Source of the DNA: an uncultured Clostridia bacterium
GTDB taxonomy: Bacteria > Bacillota > Clostridia > TANB77 > CAG-508
Assembly: GCA_934149275.1 (NCBI GenBank)
Contig: CAKPEG010000010.1
Coordinates: 1-51,355, forward strand
Direction of reading: 5' to 3'
Length of the DNA stretch: 51,355 nucleotides
In this document: positions 40,738 through 49,737 of the stretch, one piece after another
Position numbering within the stretch: the first letter of the stretch is position 1
Layout: every line of letters begins with the position of its first letter
Notes under the pieces: model-generated
What the model saw: the letters and a program-made list of their open reading frames with translations, nothing else
Database searches by the model: none
Told to the model about the DNA's origin: nothing
Program-made: the position numbers and the translations under genes

Positions 40738-41514
40738 TTATGAACCGATTGACTTATATCTTTTCAATCCTATTCTCCACACTAGATAACATGGAATAAC
40801 AAATAAAAGCGCTACAAAAGGTGTAAACATATATAATTTATTTTCAGTTCTTCCAATTACATATAGAAGCGGATAATAATTAACAAATGCCAAAGGCAAT
40901 ATATATGTAAAAAACTTCCTAACCCACTCATGATAAATATTAAGAGGATACTGCGTTAAATCTCTCGCTCCATCAGTAAAAATATTCATTATCTCTAGTC
41001 CTTGTATTGTAAAAAATGTAATTCCAGCTTTCATAACAAATAAAGCAGAATAAATTACAATCGTACAAATAATCATCAAAAACAAAGTAACCAATTTATC
41101 AATCTGTAATAACATTGGATTTTTAACAAGCAAAATCACAAATATTACAATAGCCACCATACTTCTCCCTATTCTGTCAAACTCAATTTCTGAGCCTAAT
41201 ACCTGTAATATTATATTTCTAGGTCTTACTAAAATTCTATCAAACTCTCCATTTGAAATTAACCTATCAAAATGATCAAAGCTTCTAAAAAAACATTCTG
41301 CAAGAGAAAAACCTAGAAAAGCCATAACAAAACAAATTAAAACATCTTGAAAAGAGTATCCATCAACACTTCCAAATTTATCAAATAAAAAGAAAATTGA
41401 AATAAAAGCAAAAATTGAAGAAGCAGTTTTAGAAACAACTGAAATAATAAATGATTTCCTATACTCCAAATCAGACTTTAATTGCATTATTAAATATCTT
41501 AAATATAATTTCAT
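40738..41514 (-). CDS. ABC-2 type exporter permease, second subunit (DUF990-like)
   Basis: The 258-aa protein has six membrane segments and starts MKLYLRYLIMQLKSDLEYRK. It includes SLAECFFRSFDHFDRLISNG followed by EFDRILVRPRN and a C-terminal PLAFVNYYPLLYVIGR, all features of the ABC-2 permeases that come in pairs with a DrrA-like ATPase. It starts 3 bases before the end of the gap to the first permease (stop at 41518). The SD for this start lies in the end of the upstream gene. The substrate is unknown; the attenuator upstream of the operon suggests an antibiotic or another ribosome-affecting compound. Confidence 0.85.
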   Translation of the reverse strand: MKLYLRYLIMQLKSDLEYRKSFIISVVSKTASSIFAFISIFFLFDKFGSVDGYSFQDVLICFVMAFLGFSLAECFFRSFDHFDRLISNGEFDRILVRPRNIILQVLGSEIEFDRIGRSMVAIVIFVILLVKNPMLLQIDKLVTLFLMIICTIVIYSALFVMKAGITFFTIQGLEIMNIFTDGARDLTQYPLNIYHEWVRKFFTYILPLAFVNYYPLLYVIGRTENKLYMFTPFVALLFVIPCYLVWRIGLKRYKSIGS

Positions 41515-41517
41515 AAA

Positions 41518-42342
41518 CTACCCTCCATTTACCTCAATTTTTCTTATTTGTTTTTTCATTATCCTTTTGCCAATCCAAGTCATCAGTACAAGCCAAACAA
41601 GTTGAATCATAATAATCTTAATTATCTCTCTATTCCCACTAATATAACCATTATAAATATTAGAAGAAACATTTTGAGTATAATAAAATGGAGTAAACTT
41701 TAAAACTTTTATAACATTACCAGGCATAAACGGAATTGGAAATAATCCTCCTGAGCAAAAATCATAAACTAAATCAAAAGCCGTTCTAATTCCTTGAGAT
41801 GAAACCGTTTTCATAACAACTATATACATAAGCATACAATAAGCCAAAGTTATACCTACAGATAAAACAAGCGTAATAATTGAAAATATAAAAGCACTCA
41901 AACTAGCTGGAAGTGATATCTTATAAATACCCAAAAACGGCATACTACAAATTAATAAAATTGGTATTGACCTTAATAAAGCTTTAGCAACTTTCGAACC
42001 TAAAGTTTTTGAATGCCAAATGCTATACAAACTAACAGGCTTAACAAGTTCCATAGAAACCGTTCCCATTCTACATTGTTCTAATATCTCTTTATCAATC
42101 GACCACATATTAAATAAAGCAAAAAAAGCCTGATTTAGCCAAATATATGTACTCATCTGTGATATTGAATAATCGCTTGTTCCTTCTTTCAAAAAAGCTG
42201 TATATAGCATTATATACATAAATCCCCACGCAAATTGAGTAAGTGCACCTGCAATTGCCGCAACTTTATATTGAATCTCATTCAAAAATTTAATCTTAAA
42301 ATATGCCATATAGACCTTTAAACTATTTATTGTATTTTCCAT
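41518..42342 (-). CDS. ABC-2 type exporter permease, first subunit
   Basis: The start is set at 42342 (MENTINSLKVYMAYFKIKFL, 274 aa) because AGGAGGAG lies at the right distance; a longer frame overlaps the ATPase gene. The protein has six membrane segments and the motif CRMGTVSMELVKPVSLYSIW, which parallels the LVRP-type segment of the partner permease, plus GGLFPIPFMPGNVIKVLKFT, a typical ABC-2 re-entrant region. It is 13 bases after the ATPase stop and forms a heterodimeric exporter with its neighbour. Confidence 0.86.
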   Translation of the reverse strand: MENTINSLKVYMAYFKIKFLNEIQYKVAAIAGALTQFAWGFMYIMLYTAFLKEGTSDYSISQMSTYIWLNQAFFALFNMWSIDKEILEQCRMGTVSMELVKPVSLYSIWHSKTLGSKVAKALLRSIPILLICSMPFLGIYKISLPASLSAFIFSIITLVLSVGITLAYCMLMYIVVMKTVSSQGIRTAFDLVYDFCSGGLFPIPFMPGNVIKVLKFTPFYYTQNVSSNIYNGYISGNREIIKIIMIQLVWLVLMTWIGKRIMKKQIRKIEVNGG

Positions 42343-42355
42343 GTATCCGCTCCTC

Positions 42356-43327
42356 CTATATCTCATATTCTTTATATAGATTCGCAACCACATCGTCTAT
42401 ACTTGTATTTTTTATTTCTAAATCTTGAATATTCAAGTTATTTGAAAGAAAATTAATTGCCTCTGCCAACTTCAATTCATTCTCATTAACTTCTAATCTA
42501 ATTTCATTTTTACTCTTTTCAATAATTTTCATTTTTGGAAAATTTGTTGGAAGCTTTCCAGTGTATTTTATATTAAGAATCTTCTTATTATATTTTTTCA
42601 TCAAATTATTCAAACTTCCATCTAACAAAACATTACCTTTACCAATCAAAATAATTCTTTTAGTTAAAGCTTCAATATCGCCTGTATCATGTGTTGTAAG
42701 AATTATAGTTGTTTTCTTTTCCTTATTAATTTTCTTAATAAAATCTCTAACAGCAATTTTAGAAGTACTATCAAGACCAATTGTAGGCTCATCCAAAAAT
42801 ACAATTTTAGGATCATGCAAAAAAGCTGCAGCAATTTCACATCTCATCCTTTGACCTAAACTCAATTGTCTTGTAGGAGTTTTAATAATCTCTTTTATAT
42901 TTAGCATTTCAGTCAAAAGCTCTTTTTGCTCTTTATATTTTTCTTCTGGGATGTTATAAATCTCTTTTAATAATTCAAACGAATCCTCTACTGGCACATC
43001 CCACCATAAACCAGATCTGTTTCCGAACACTACGCCAATATTTTTTACATATTCTTTTCTGTCCTCATACGGCACCATTCCATTAATTACACACCTTCCC
43101 GAATCCGGTGTTAAAATTCCGCACATTATTTTTATTGTGGTAGACTTTCCAGCTCCATTTGGTCCAATATAACCTACCATTTCTCCTTCGTCAATCTTAA
43201 ATGAAATATTTTCAAGTGCCTTAACTTCAGCATAATTTCTTTTAAAGTAATTCTTAAATGCATTTTTTATTCCTGCATCTCTTTTGCTAACCTTGTACGT
43301 TTTCGTAATATTTTCTAATTCAATCAT
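42356..43327 (-). CDS. ABC exporter ATP-binding subunit (DrrA-like)
   Basis: The 323-aa protein has Walker A GPNGAGKSTT (about 54-63), the Q-loop in VFGNRSGLWWDVPVEDSF, the signature LSLGQRMRCE, Walker B KIVFLDEPTIGLD and the switch His in ILTTHDTGDIEAL. The last 80 residues form the extra C-terminal domain common in DrrA/NatA-type exporters. It powers export through the two ABC-2 permeases encoded next. It is the first gene of the operon, behind a leader of about 330 bases with a short upstream ORF and a terminator. SD AAAGGATGGAG precedes the ATG. Confidence 0.93.
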   Translation of the reverse strand: MIELENITKTYKVSKRDAGIKNAFKNYFKRNYAEVKALENISFKIDEGEMVGYIGPNGAGKSTTIKIMCGILTPDSGRCVINGMVPYEDRKEYVKNIGVVFGNRSGLWWDVPVEDSFELLKEIYNIPEEKYKEQKELLTEMLNIKEIIKTPTRQLSLGQRMRCEIAAAFLHDPKIVFLDEPTIGLDSTSKIAVRDFIKKINKEKKTTIILTTHDTGDIEALTKRIILIGKGNVLLDGSLNNLMKKYNKKILNIKYTGKLPTNFPKMKIIEKSKNEIRLEVNENELKLAEAINFLSNNLNIQDLEIKNTSIDDVVANLYKEYEI

Positions 43328-43472
43328 TTCTCCATCCTTTCTAGTAGTTAGAAGTACATTTACTTCTCTTTCTAAAAAAATTTAGCTTTTTACTTTAAAT
43401 TAATTTATTAACCTCCTTTCATAAATGCTTATGTCGTAAATTGGCTACATTTGCATTGACTTTTTTCCAACA

Positions 43473-43514
43473 CAAAAATACCAAATACAAAGTAAACCAC
43501 TTCATATTTGGTAT
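43473..43514 (-). terminator. Leader terminator of the ABC exporter operon
   Basis: On the minus strand ATACCAAATA (43505-43514) pairs perfectly with TATTTGGTAT (43478-43487), followed by TTTTT. It lies 146 bases before the ATPase ATG, so it must be bypassed for expression. Confidence 0.8.
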
Positions 43515-43559
43515 TATATGATTTCTATTCATCACACACCATCTAGCTGTACTCTTCTG

Positions 43560-43592
43560 TTATAGTTTTAAATTCATTCGCACTGAAATCAT
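43560..43592 (-). CDS. 10-aa leader peptide ORF upstream of the ABC exporter
   Basis: ATG at 43592 preceded by AGGATTAT (AGGA 4-8 bases upstream) encodes MISVRMNLKL followed by TAA. Its start region is the 5' arm of a 13-bp stem whose 3' arm abuts the leader terminator. Such short ORFs sense translation stalling in leaders of antibiotic-resistance genes. Confidence 0.45.
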   Translation of the reverse strand: MISVRMNLKL

Positions 43593-43662
43593 ATAATCCT
43601 ATAAAATAGAGTTTCCTTCTGGTTCGGAATGTTACAGATTCTCTCTATAATCGACAGCTATA

Positions 43663-43691
43663 AGTATATTAGTTTTTCCTACACTTGTCAA
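43663..43691 (-). promoter_or_regulatory. Consensus promoter of the ABC exporter operon
   Basis: On the minus strand TTGACA (43686-43691), a 17-base spacer and TATACT (43663-43668), directly after the upstream Nudix gene stop. Confidence 0.8.
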
Positions 43692-43693
43692 TA

Positions 43694-44221
43694 TTACATC
43701 TCCAATAATTTCTTTAAAAAAGTCCAAGGCCCTGTCTTAGTAGTCAATCCATCTAAATTATTATCTATTCTTTCCAATATTTCTTCTTTAGAAAAATAAC
43801 GAACTTCTGAAACTTCTTCTTTTTGTAATTTTATATCTGATACATCTACATCTTTTAAAATTAAATAACACTCATTGTAATGTTTATTAATTCCCTTAGC
43901 TGTATCAATAGATGTAGAACCAACTAAATATTTTATTTCATCATCAGTAATATCTAATCCCAATTCTTCTTTTGCTTCTCTAATTAAAGCTTGTCTTCCA
44001 AACTCGCCAGCATCAACATGTCCGCCAACTGTTACATCCCACATATTAGGCCATGCTTTCTTATTTGCACTTCTTTTTTGCAATAAAACATTTTTATTTT
44101 TATCTATAACAAAACCATACACCGCTCTATGCCATAATCCTTCTGTATGACATCTATCTCTAGAAGCAACCTCACCAGTATACTCGCCCCATTCATTTAA
44201 AACATCAAACATCTCTTCCAT
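43694..44221 (-). CDS. Nudix hydrolase (YfcD/IPP-isomerase-like subgroup)
   Basis: The 175-aa protein starts MEEMFDVLNEWGEYTGEVAS, with the DxxG segment typical of this subgroup, and has RAVYGFVIDKNKNVLLQKRS. The full Nudix box is GGHVDAGEFGRQALIREAKE with ELGL following, which carries the Mg-binding RExxEE. It probably hydrolyses a nucleoside diphosphate derivative or acts as an isopentenyl-diphosphate-isomerase-like protein. SD AGGAGGAG precedes the ATG. The next promoter begins right after its stop. Confidence 0.88.
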   Translation of the reverse strand: MEEMFDVLNEWGEYTGEVASRDRCHTEGLWHRAVYGFVIDKNKNVLLQKRSANKKAWPNMWDVTVGGHVDAGEFGRQALIREAKEELGLDITDDEIKYLVGSTSIDTAKGINKHYNECYLILKDVDVSDIKLQKEEVSEVRYFSKEEILERIDNNLDGLTTKTGPWTFLKKLLEM

Positions 44222-44289
44222 AAAAACTCCTCCTATACTTAAACATTGTATGAATTATATAATACACCATATATTAAAGTCAATTATGC

Positions 44290-44317
44290 TTGGAATATTA
44301 GGTAAATGTGTTATAAT
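44290..44317 (+). promoter_or_regulatory. Promoter of the two-HTH regulator gene
   Basis: TTGGAA (44290-44295), a 16-base spacer and TATAAT (44312-44317), 32 bases before the ATG. Confidence 0.5.
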
Positions 44318-44349
44318 AGACTCATCTTTTAAAAATTACGGAGGTACAC

Positions 44350-46080
44350 ATGACATTCTCAGAAGTATTAAACAAATATATAGAACAAATTAATTGCTCA
44401 TCAAAAGACCTATCAACTACTTCACAATTATCATCCGCAGTTATTAGTCGTTACAGAAAAGGAGAACGAACACCAGCACTAAAAAGTAAACAATTTGACC
44501 AATTAGTTGATGGCTTGTACGAGCTTAGTAAAAATAGCAATATAGAACTATCTAAAAAAGAAATTTCAAGTAAATTAGCTAGTTCATTAAACGATATAGA
44601 TATTAATTTTGAAGATTTAAGCAAAAATATAAACGCAATTATTTCTGCATTAAACATCAACATTGCTGAACTTTCACGTTTTATTGGATATGATGCATCA
44701 TTCATTTCTAAAATTCGTTCAGGAAATAGAAATCCATCCAAACCGAAAGAATTCATAAATGCAGTTTGCTCATTTATAGTAAATAAATATAAAACCACTG
44801 AAAATAAAGAAACTCTTTCTATTTTAATGGATTGCTCAATAGCAGACATAGAAAATGAAACAGACTATTACTCAGAACTTAATAAATGGATTTCAACTAA
44901 TTCATATTCAGACAGTACATATGTTAGCAATTTTTTAAATCATTTAGATAATTTCGATTTAAATGAATACATAAAAGCAATTCATTTTGATGAAATGAAA
45001 ATTCATTTTGTACCATTTTACAAAGCTTCCTCAAGAAACTACTATGGTCTAGAAGAAATGAAAAAAGGTGAACTAGATTTCTTCAAAGCAACTGTACTTT
45101 CAAAATCAACTGAACCAGTCTTCATGTGTAGCGATATGCCAATGGAAGATATGGCAGAAGACGTAGACTTCGGCAAAAAGTGGATGTTTGCAATTGCTAT
45201 GACTCTAAAAAAAGGATTACATTTAAATATAATTCATAACCTAGATAGACCATTTGAAGAAATGATGCTTGGACTAGAAAGTTGGATTCCAATTTATATG
45301 ACAGGTCAAATTTCTCCATTCTACTTTAAAAATGCAAATACCAATATTTATAGTCACTTAAACTATGTTTCAGGAGCAGTAGCTCTTAATGGTGAAAGTA
45401 TAAATGGTTACCACTCAGATGGGAAATATTATTTAACTACAAACAAATCAGAAATTGCCTACTACAAATCAAAAGCCAATCACTTATTGAAAAAAGCTAA
45501 CTCTCTTATGGATATATACCGTGCAGAAAATCAAAATGAATTTAATGCCTTCTTAATGTCAAATTCTAAATTAGAAGGAAAATGTAGAAGAATTTTATCT
45601 TCTCTCCCTATTCACACTATGTCAAAAGAATTATTAGCCAAAATATTAAAAAGGAATAAAGTTTCAGAAGCGGATATAAACACAATCTATTTAGAAATAG
45701 AAAAAAAGAAAAAAATTATATCTGATATAGTTGAAAAAAACATTTTAGAAGATGACTACTTTGAATATTCGAAAGCTGATTTTGAAAAACATTTAATTTC
45801 GCTATCACTTTCTACATGTTTTTACGAAAAGAAAATTTATTATACATATGATGAATATAAAGACCATTTAAAATTAACTCAAGAATACGAAAAAATTACA
45901 CCTAATTATAAATTAACAAAAAGTCCAAACCGTACATTTAAAAATATTCAAGTAACTTTTCATGATCAAAAATACATTATGATTTCAAAAGATAATAGTC
46001 CAGCAATTCATTTTGTAATCTATCATCCGAAATTAAGAAATGCCATTGAAAATTTTATTCCACCTATTATTGAAGAATAA
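44350..46080 (+). CDS. Large regulator with two XRE-like HTH motifs and a helical sensor region
   Basis: The 576-aa protein has two helix-turn-helix modules: LSSAVISRYRKGERTPALKS (about 27-46) and LSRFIGYDASFISKIRSGNR (about 104-123). A long middle part follows (160-400) with FVPFYKASSRNYYGLEEMKK and WMFAIAMTLKKGLHLNIIHN followed by LDRPFEEMMLGL, the latter reminiscent of sensor domains fused to HTHs in Clostridia. The C-terminus is rich in Lys and Tyr. SD ACGGAGG precedes the ATG. Tandem HTHs on one chain could bind two half-sites without dimerisation. The signal and targets are unknown; it is a single gene ending at a strong terminator. Confidence 0.7.
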   Translation: MTFSEVLNKYIEQINCSSKDLSTTSQLSSAVISRYRKGERTPALKSKQFDQLVDGLYELSKNSNIELSKKEISSKLASSLNDIDINFEDLSKNINAIISALNINIAELSRFIGYDASFISKIRSGNRNPSKPKEFINAVCSFIVNKYKTTENKETLSILMDCSIADIENETDYYSELNKWISTNSYSDSTYVSNFLNHLDNFDLNEYIKAIHFDEMKIHFVPFYKASSRNYYGLEEMKKGELDFFKATVLSKSTEPVFMCSDMPMEDMAEDVDFGKKWMFAIAMTLKKGLHLNIIHNLDRPFEEMMLGLESWIPIYMTGQISPFYFKNANTNIYSHLNYVSGAVALNGESINGYHSDGKYYLTTNKSEIAYYKSKANHLLKKANSLMDIYRAENQNEFNAFLMSNSKLEGKCRRILSSLPIHTMSKELLAKILKRNKVSEADINTIYLEIEKKKKIISDIVEKNILEDDYFEYSKADFEKHLISLSLSTCFYEKKIYYTYDEYKDHLKLTQEYEKITPNYKLTKSPNRTFKNIQVTFHDQKYIMISKDNSPAIHFVIYHPKLRNAIENFIPPIIEE

Positions 46081-46087
46081 TTTATAT

Positions 46088-46121
46088 AAGCGAATCTACC
46101 AAAAATAGATTCGCTTATTTT
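46088..46121. terminator. Terminator between convergent genes
   Basis: AAGCGAATCTA (46088-46098) and TAGATTCGCTT (46106-46116) are perfect complements with a 7-base loop, followed by ATTTT. Confidence 0.85.
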
Positions 46122-46195
46122 AGGTTTCTATAAAGTATTTATATTTTTAATTCTATATACTAAGAATTTCAGACAACTTTCATTTTATATAATAA

Positions 46196-47579
46196 TTAAA
46201 TAAATTTTCCATTAGTATCTGATAACCTAGCAATTCCTTCATATGGACTATGATACTCATCATCATTATTACAATACTCCACTATTTGATTTATATTATC
46301 CTTAATCTTCTCAAATCCCTGTATATACAAATCGATGACCTCATCTTGCATAAAATAAAATGGTGCAGAACTTTTGTTCCCAATTGCAAACGTATTATCA
46401 ATCACATTTAATGTCTGTACATGGCTATAATTTGAATAATTCTCTTTATATAAATCCATATACTCCTTATTAAATTTCCATGGATATTCGTCCCCATCAA
46501 AAATTTTCTGGAATATCAGTTGCTTATAAACAGGATGAGTTTGATACAATCGTGTAGTCAATCCCTCTGCTTTCAATACTTTCATAATTATCTCTCTGAA
46601 CTTTCCGAACATTCTCTACTCCTATTTTTTTTACATCGCAATTAATTCTATATAAATGATACACATGCTCATAGCCATTTTCTATTTTAGGAGGATTCAA
46701 AAAATCAATATTATTTTCTAAATATTCTGTTAGTTTATCTGCATTTTTTTGAATCTTTTTAATCACATTATCAAAATTTTCTAACTGGTATCTCAAAAAC
46801 AAACAATTAAGTGCACTAGGCTTATAATTATATCCATAAGTAAAAGAATTATAATAAAAATTAGGATCACCTTCTACAATCTTTTGAGCATATGTTTTAA
46901 CAGAATTAGCCTTATTAAATAAATCTACATTATTAGTACAAAGTCCTCCTAGCTCTCCACACGAAGCCAATTGCTTCACAGACATAAAACTAAAACATCC
47001 TATATCGCCATATGTTCCTACATATTTATTATCAATTTTTGCTCCAAATGCCTGAGCACAATCTTCAACTAATTTAACTCCATATTTATCAGCAATTTTT
47101 CTAAGTTCTTTCAAGTTACTTGGATAACCTTGCATATTAACAGCAATAATCGCCTTTACCTTTTTGAATTTATTTAATAATTCTTCAACTTGTCCTTCGT
47201 CTATGTTATATGTATCTTCCTTAACATCTGCAAATATAGGAATCGCACCTGTTCTAATTACTTGAAATGCTGGCGCTGCAAACGTCCATGCAGGAACAAT
47301 AACCTCATCTCCATATGAAACATCACAAGCAATTAAAGCTGAATGCAATGCTGATGCACCTGACTCAAAAAAAGAAAAGTATTTAGTATCTAAATATTGT
47401 GCCATTTCTTTTTCAAAATTACCAATTTCGTCGTTTTTATTTGACACAAAATTTCTAGATTATAAATACTCATTTAAAAAAATTTTATCCTCTACCTTTG
47501 GCGGCCATACTCCTCTTAGTTCATCAACATCATTACAAACCTTTGAAGCTTTTTCATTAAAAAATACTAATTCACTCAT
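46196..47579 (-). pseudogene. DegT/DnrJ/EryC1-type sugar aminotransferase, doubly interrupted
   Basis: The intact reading would start at 47579 (MSELVFFNEKASKVCNDVDE, SD AGAGGAT). Codon 40 is TAA (47460-47462) in the same frame as the following RNFVSNKNDEIGNFEKEMAQ, so it is a nonsense change. The body has the aminotransferase features SGASALHSALIACDVSYGDE, VEDCAQAFGA, and the PLP Lys in FSFMSVKQLASCGELGG. Near 46600-46612 the frame breaks: after GVENV the sense continues one base over as KFREIIMKVLKAEGLTTRLY. Two independent lesions make this a decayed gene. The C-terminal part ends INQIVEYCNNDDEYHS and then GKFI. The original product probably aminated a nucleotide sugar for surface polymers. 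Confidence 0.85.
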
Positions 47580-47717
47580 ACACATATCCTCTTTTCTCTT
47601 TTTTATAATCATATGCTTGTACTTTTCAATTTATTCGGAAAAAATTAATTGCATAGAATAAACTTGTATTTAAAACAACCTTATAATATGATTTGAAACT
47701 AGTCATTAAAATAATAT

Positions 47718-47747
47718 CAGTATGTAAGTATAACGATCTACATACTG
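47718..47747 (-). terminator. Hairpin after the phosphodiesterase-like gene
   Basis: CAGTATGTA (47718-47726) and TACATACTG (47739-47747) are perfect complements; on the minus strand ATATTATTTT follows. The gap 47580-47759 also holds the promoter region of the aminotransferase and no gene. Confidence 0.6.
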
Positions 47748-47759
47748 GTATTTTCGTAA

Positions 47760-48923
47760 TTATATTTCAAATGCAATTACTGGAACTAACATTTCATTTC
47801 TCGTAAGCCCGCAATGAGTTGATTTCTTTTCTGATTTTCTTTTTCTCTCCATATTAGAATAGTTCTCTAATACAATAATTGTATCTGAAATAGCTATTGC
47901 AACATAATTTCCAATAAAATCATCTATCTTTTTATGTTGCTTTCCATTACCCATCAAACCAGATTTTATAAAATCATCCTTTGTATATAAAATATATGTA
48001 TCTTTAAATCTTTTATTAAATTCATTTTCAAAATCTTGTTTTCTATCTTCTTTTACATTGAAACTAATTGCTCTTGCTTCTAATGAAGGTGGCATAATTA
48101 AACAATCTTCGATTTCGGGTAAATCCAAAATACTAACTTTCTCTTTTATATCATTATGACCATGATCTGCTGAAATAATTAAAAGTGTATTCGTTCCTCG
48201 TAATTCATCAACCAGCTGTTCTACCCTATTTTCAGCCATCTTAATAAACTCTTTCGTCTCTGGTGAATGGCAACCAGTCTTATGTAAAATGCCATCTGGA
48301 TTATCACAATATGCAAATACAAAATTTTTCTTCTTATTGCAAGAACAAATAGTTGAAATTCCATAACAAACTTCATCAATATTATTAGCACTAATTGTTA
48401 GCTTTGTTTTCTTTCTACAATATTCAGGCATAATTTCGCATACTTGAACATCTTTATTCTTCTCAAGAATTTTTTCATAAATAGGTTTGTATCCTATTAT
48501 ATCAGCTATTTTCAAATCTTTTTGTTCTAATATTTCACCATTTAAATCATCTTCTTCAGCAAGTACATTAATATATTTTCCGTACTCTTTAAAATATTGT
48601 GTCCAAGCTATCCATCCTGTTTCAATAGGTGGTTTTCCAGAATAGTATGTAGTCATTGCTGCAGTTGTTGTTGAAGGAAAAACACTTGTAATATCGCACA
48701 CTTTATTTTTTTCAAAAATTCCATTTGGAGAATTATATGATAAAACATTCTCTCCCATTCCATCTAAAATAAGCATTACAACATTATTATAATCTTTATT
48801 AATTATCTCTTTAAGCTCATTAAGTTCTGAATAATCAGATTCAACATCATATTTTTTCAAAACAGATGTTATTAAATTTAATATTGACTTCTCATAATTC
48901 GGCAATAGTATTTCATTTGACAT
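47760..48923 (-). CDS. Alkaline-phosphatase-superfamily phosphodiesterase/pyrophosphatase
   Basis: The start is set at ATG 48923 (MSNEILLPNYEKSILNLITS, 387 aa); a GTG three codons earlier is too close to the SD. The metal-site residues of type I phosphodiesterase/nucleotide pyrophosphatases are visible: D in VVMLILDGMGENVL, the nucleophile Thr in SVFPSTTTAAMTTYYSGKPP, D and H in FAYCDNPDGILHKTGCHSPE, DH in ISADHGHND and the last H in STHCGLTRNEMLVPVI. The order matches the superfamily. There is no signal peptide, so it acts in the cytosol. The substrate may be a nucleotide, a sugar-phosphate or a phosphodiester. Confidence 0.85.
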   Translation of the reverse strand: MSNEILLPNYEKSILNLITSVLKKYDVESDYSELNELKEIINKDYNNVVMLILDGMGENVLSYNSPNGIFEKNKVCDITSVFPSTTTAAMTTYYSGKPPIETGWIAWTQYFKEYGKYINVLAEEDDLNGEILEQKDLKIADIIGYKPIYEKILEKNKDVQVCEIMPEYCRKKTKLTISANNIDEVCYGISTICSCNKKKNFVFAYCDNPDGILHKTGCHSPETKEFIKMAENRVEQLVDELRGTNTLLIISADHGHNDIKEKVSILDLPEIEDCLIMPPSLEARAISFNVKEDRKQDFENEFNKRFKDTYILYTKDDFIKSGLMGNGKQHKKIDDFIGNYVAIAISDTIIVLENYSNMERKRKSEKKSTHCGLTRNEMLVPVIAFEI

Positions 48924-49096
48924 ATCAATCACTTTCCTCTCTTTTTAAATAAATATACCACATATATAATATTATAACTTGCATAAAATCTCAATAGCTC
49001 TCATATACATATTTTACCAAGTGGTTATCGTTTGACTTTATCATGAATATAAAGTATAATGGCCTCTGTTTAAAATATTATAAAGGTGGGGTTTTT

Positions 49097-49519
49097 ATGT
49101 TTAAAGAAAATAATTTAAGAAAAGTTGCATTGGGTATTGCAATAAAGGATAACAAAGTTCTTGTTGAAAAAGGTCATGACAAAGTTGAGCAAATAGACTT
49201 CTATAGATGTCTGGGCGGTGGAATTGAAGAAAATGAGACTCCACTAGAAGCGGTTAAAAGAGAATTTAAAGAAGAATTAAATATTGATATTTTAGTAAAC
49301 AAAGAATTAGGTACTATAGATAGCCACTTTGTTTATAATGGGAAAAATGGTCATGAATTAGTTTATCTATTTGATATTACAATACCAGAAGAATCATTGA
49401 AAGAAAATTACACAATATTAGATGATGATATAGCTTCTCCAGGAGAATGGATTAGCATTAATGAATTTAAATCAGGAGAAAAAATTATTTTTCCAAAAGG
49501 AATAATTGAATATCTATAA
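49097..49519 (+). CDS. Nudix hydrolase
   Basis: The start is set at ATG 49097 (MFKENNLRKVALGIAIKDNK, 140 aa), where AAAGGTGGGG lies upstream; an upstream ATG at 49043 lacks an SD. The Nudix box is GGGIEENETPLEAVKREFKE with ELNI following. It has the short one-domain form (140 aa), with EWISINEFKSGEKIIFPKGI near the C-terminus as in the MutT-like 8-oxo-dGTP or ADP-ribose pyrophosphatases. It is divergent from the phosphodiesterase-like gene. Confidence 0.88.
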   Translation: MFKENNLRKVALGIAIKDNKVLVEKGHDKVEQIDFYRCLGGGIEENETPLEAVKREFKEELNIDILVNKELGTIDSHFVYNGKNGHELVYLFDITIPEESLKENYTILDDDIASPGEWISINEFKSGEKIIFPKGIIEYL

Positions 49520-49663
49520 AATCAGTAATTATTTCAAAATAAAATTTTGGAATCTTGTTTTGCATATAGAAATTTCTGAAAACTTTCCTATATTAGAAAA
49601 ATAAACATTTATAACACTATTATAATAATCATCTTATATAACTTAGAAACATCATTAGAGTTA

Positions 49664-49702
49664 AAAATATCGCTAACTCTTTTTTAGAATTAGCGATATT
49701 TT
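49664..49702. terminator. Strong terminator between convergent genes
   Basis: AAAATATCGCTAA (49664-49676) and TTAGCGATATTTT (49690-49702) are perfect complements over 13 bp with a 13-base loop. T tracts lie on both strands. Confidence 0.88.
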
Positions 49703-49737
49703 CTTCTTACCAAACTAGGTAATAAAAAAGGTACTTT

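Larger units (their letters stand above)
43328..43656 (-). promoter_or_regulatory. Attenuator-type leader of the ABC exporter operon
   Basis: The leader runs on the minus strand from about 43656. It contains an ATAGAG/CTCTAT-closed hairpin (43608-43648), the short ORF at 43560-43592, a 13-bp perfect long-range stem (ATTATATGATTTC at 43585-43597 with GAAATCATATAAT at 43512-43524) that covers the ORF start, and a terminator at 43473-43514. Nearer the gene are an orphan SD GAAAGGAGG and the hairpin AGAAGTA-AATG-TACTTCT. No T-box core is present. The layout fits ribosome-mediated attenuation. Confidence 0.6.

Noticed and set aside
43621..43640. tRNA T-arm-like GGTTCGGAAT
   Set aside because: No cloverleaf can be built around it; it is a hairpin of the exporter leader.
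43470..43660. T-box in front of the ABC exporter
   Set aside because: The leader has a GATGGTG stretch and a terminator but no GGTGGNACCRCG core, so it is not a T-box.
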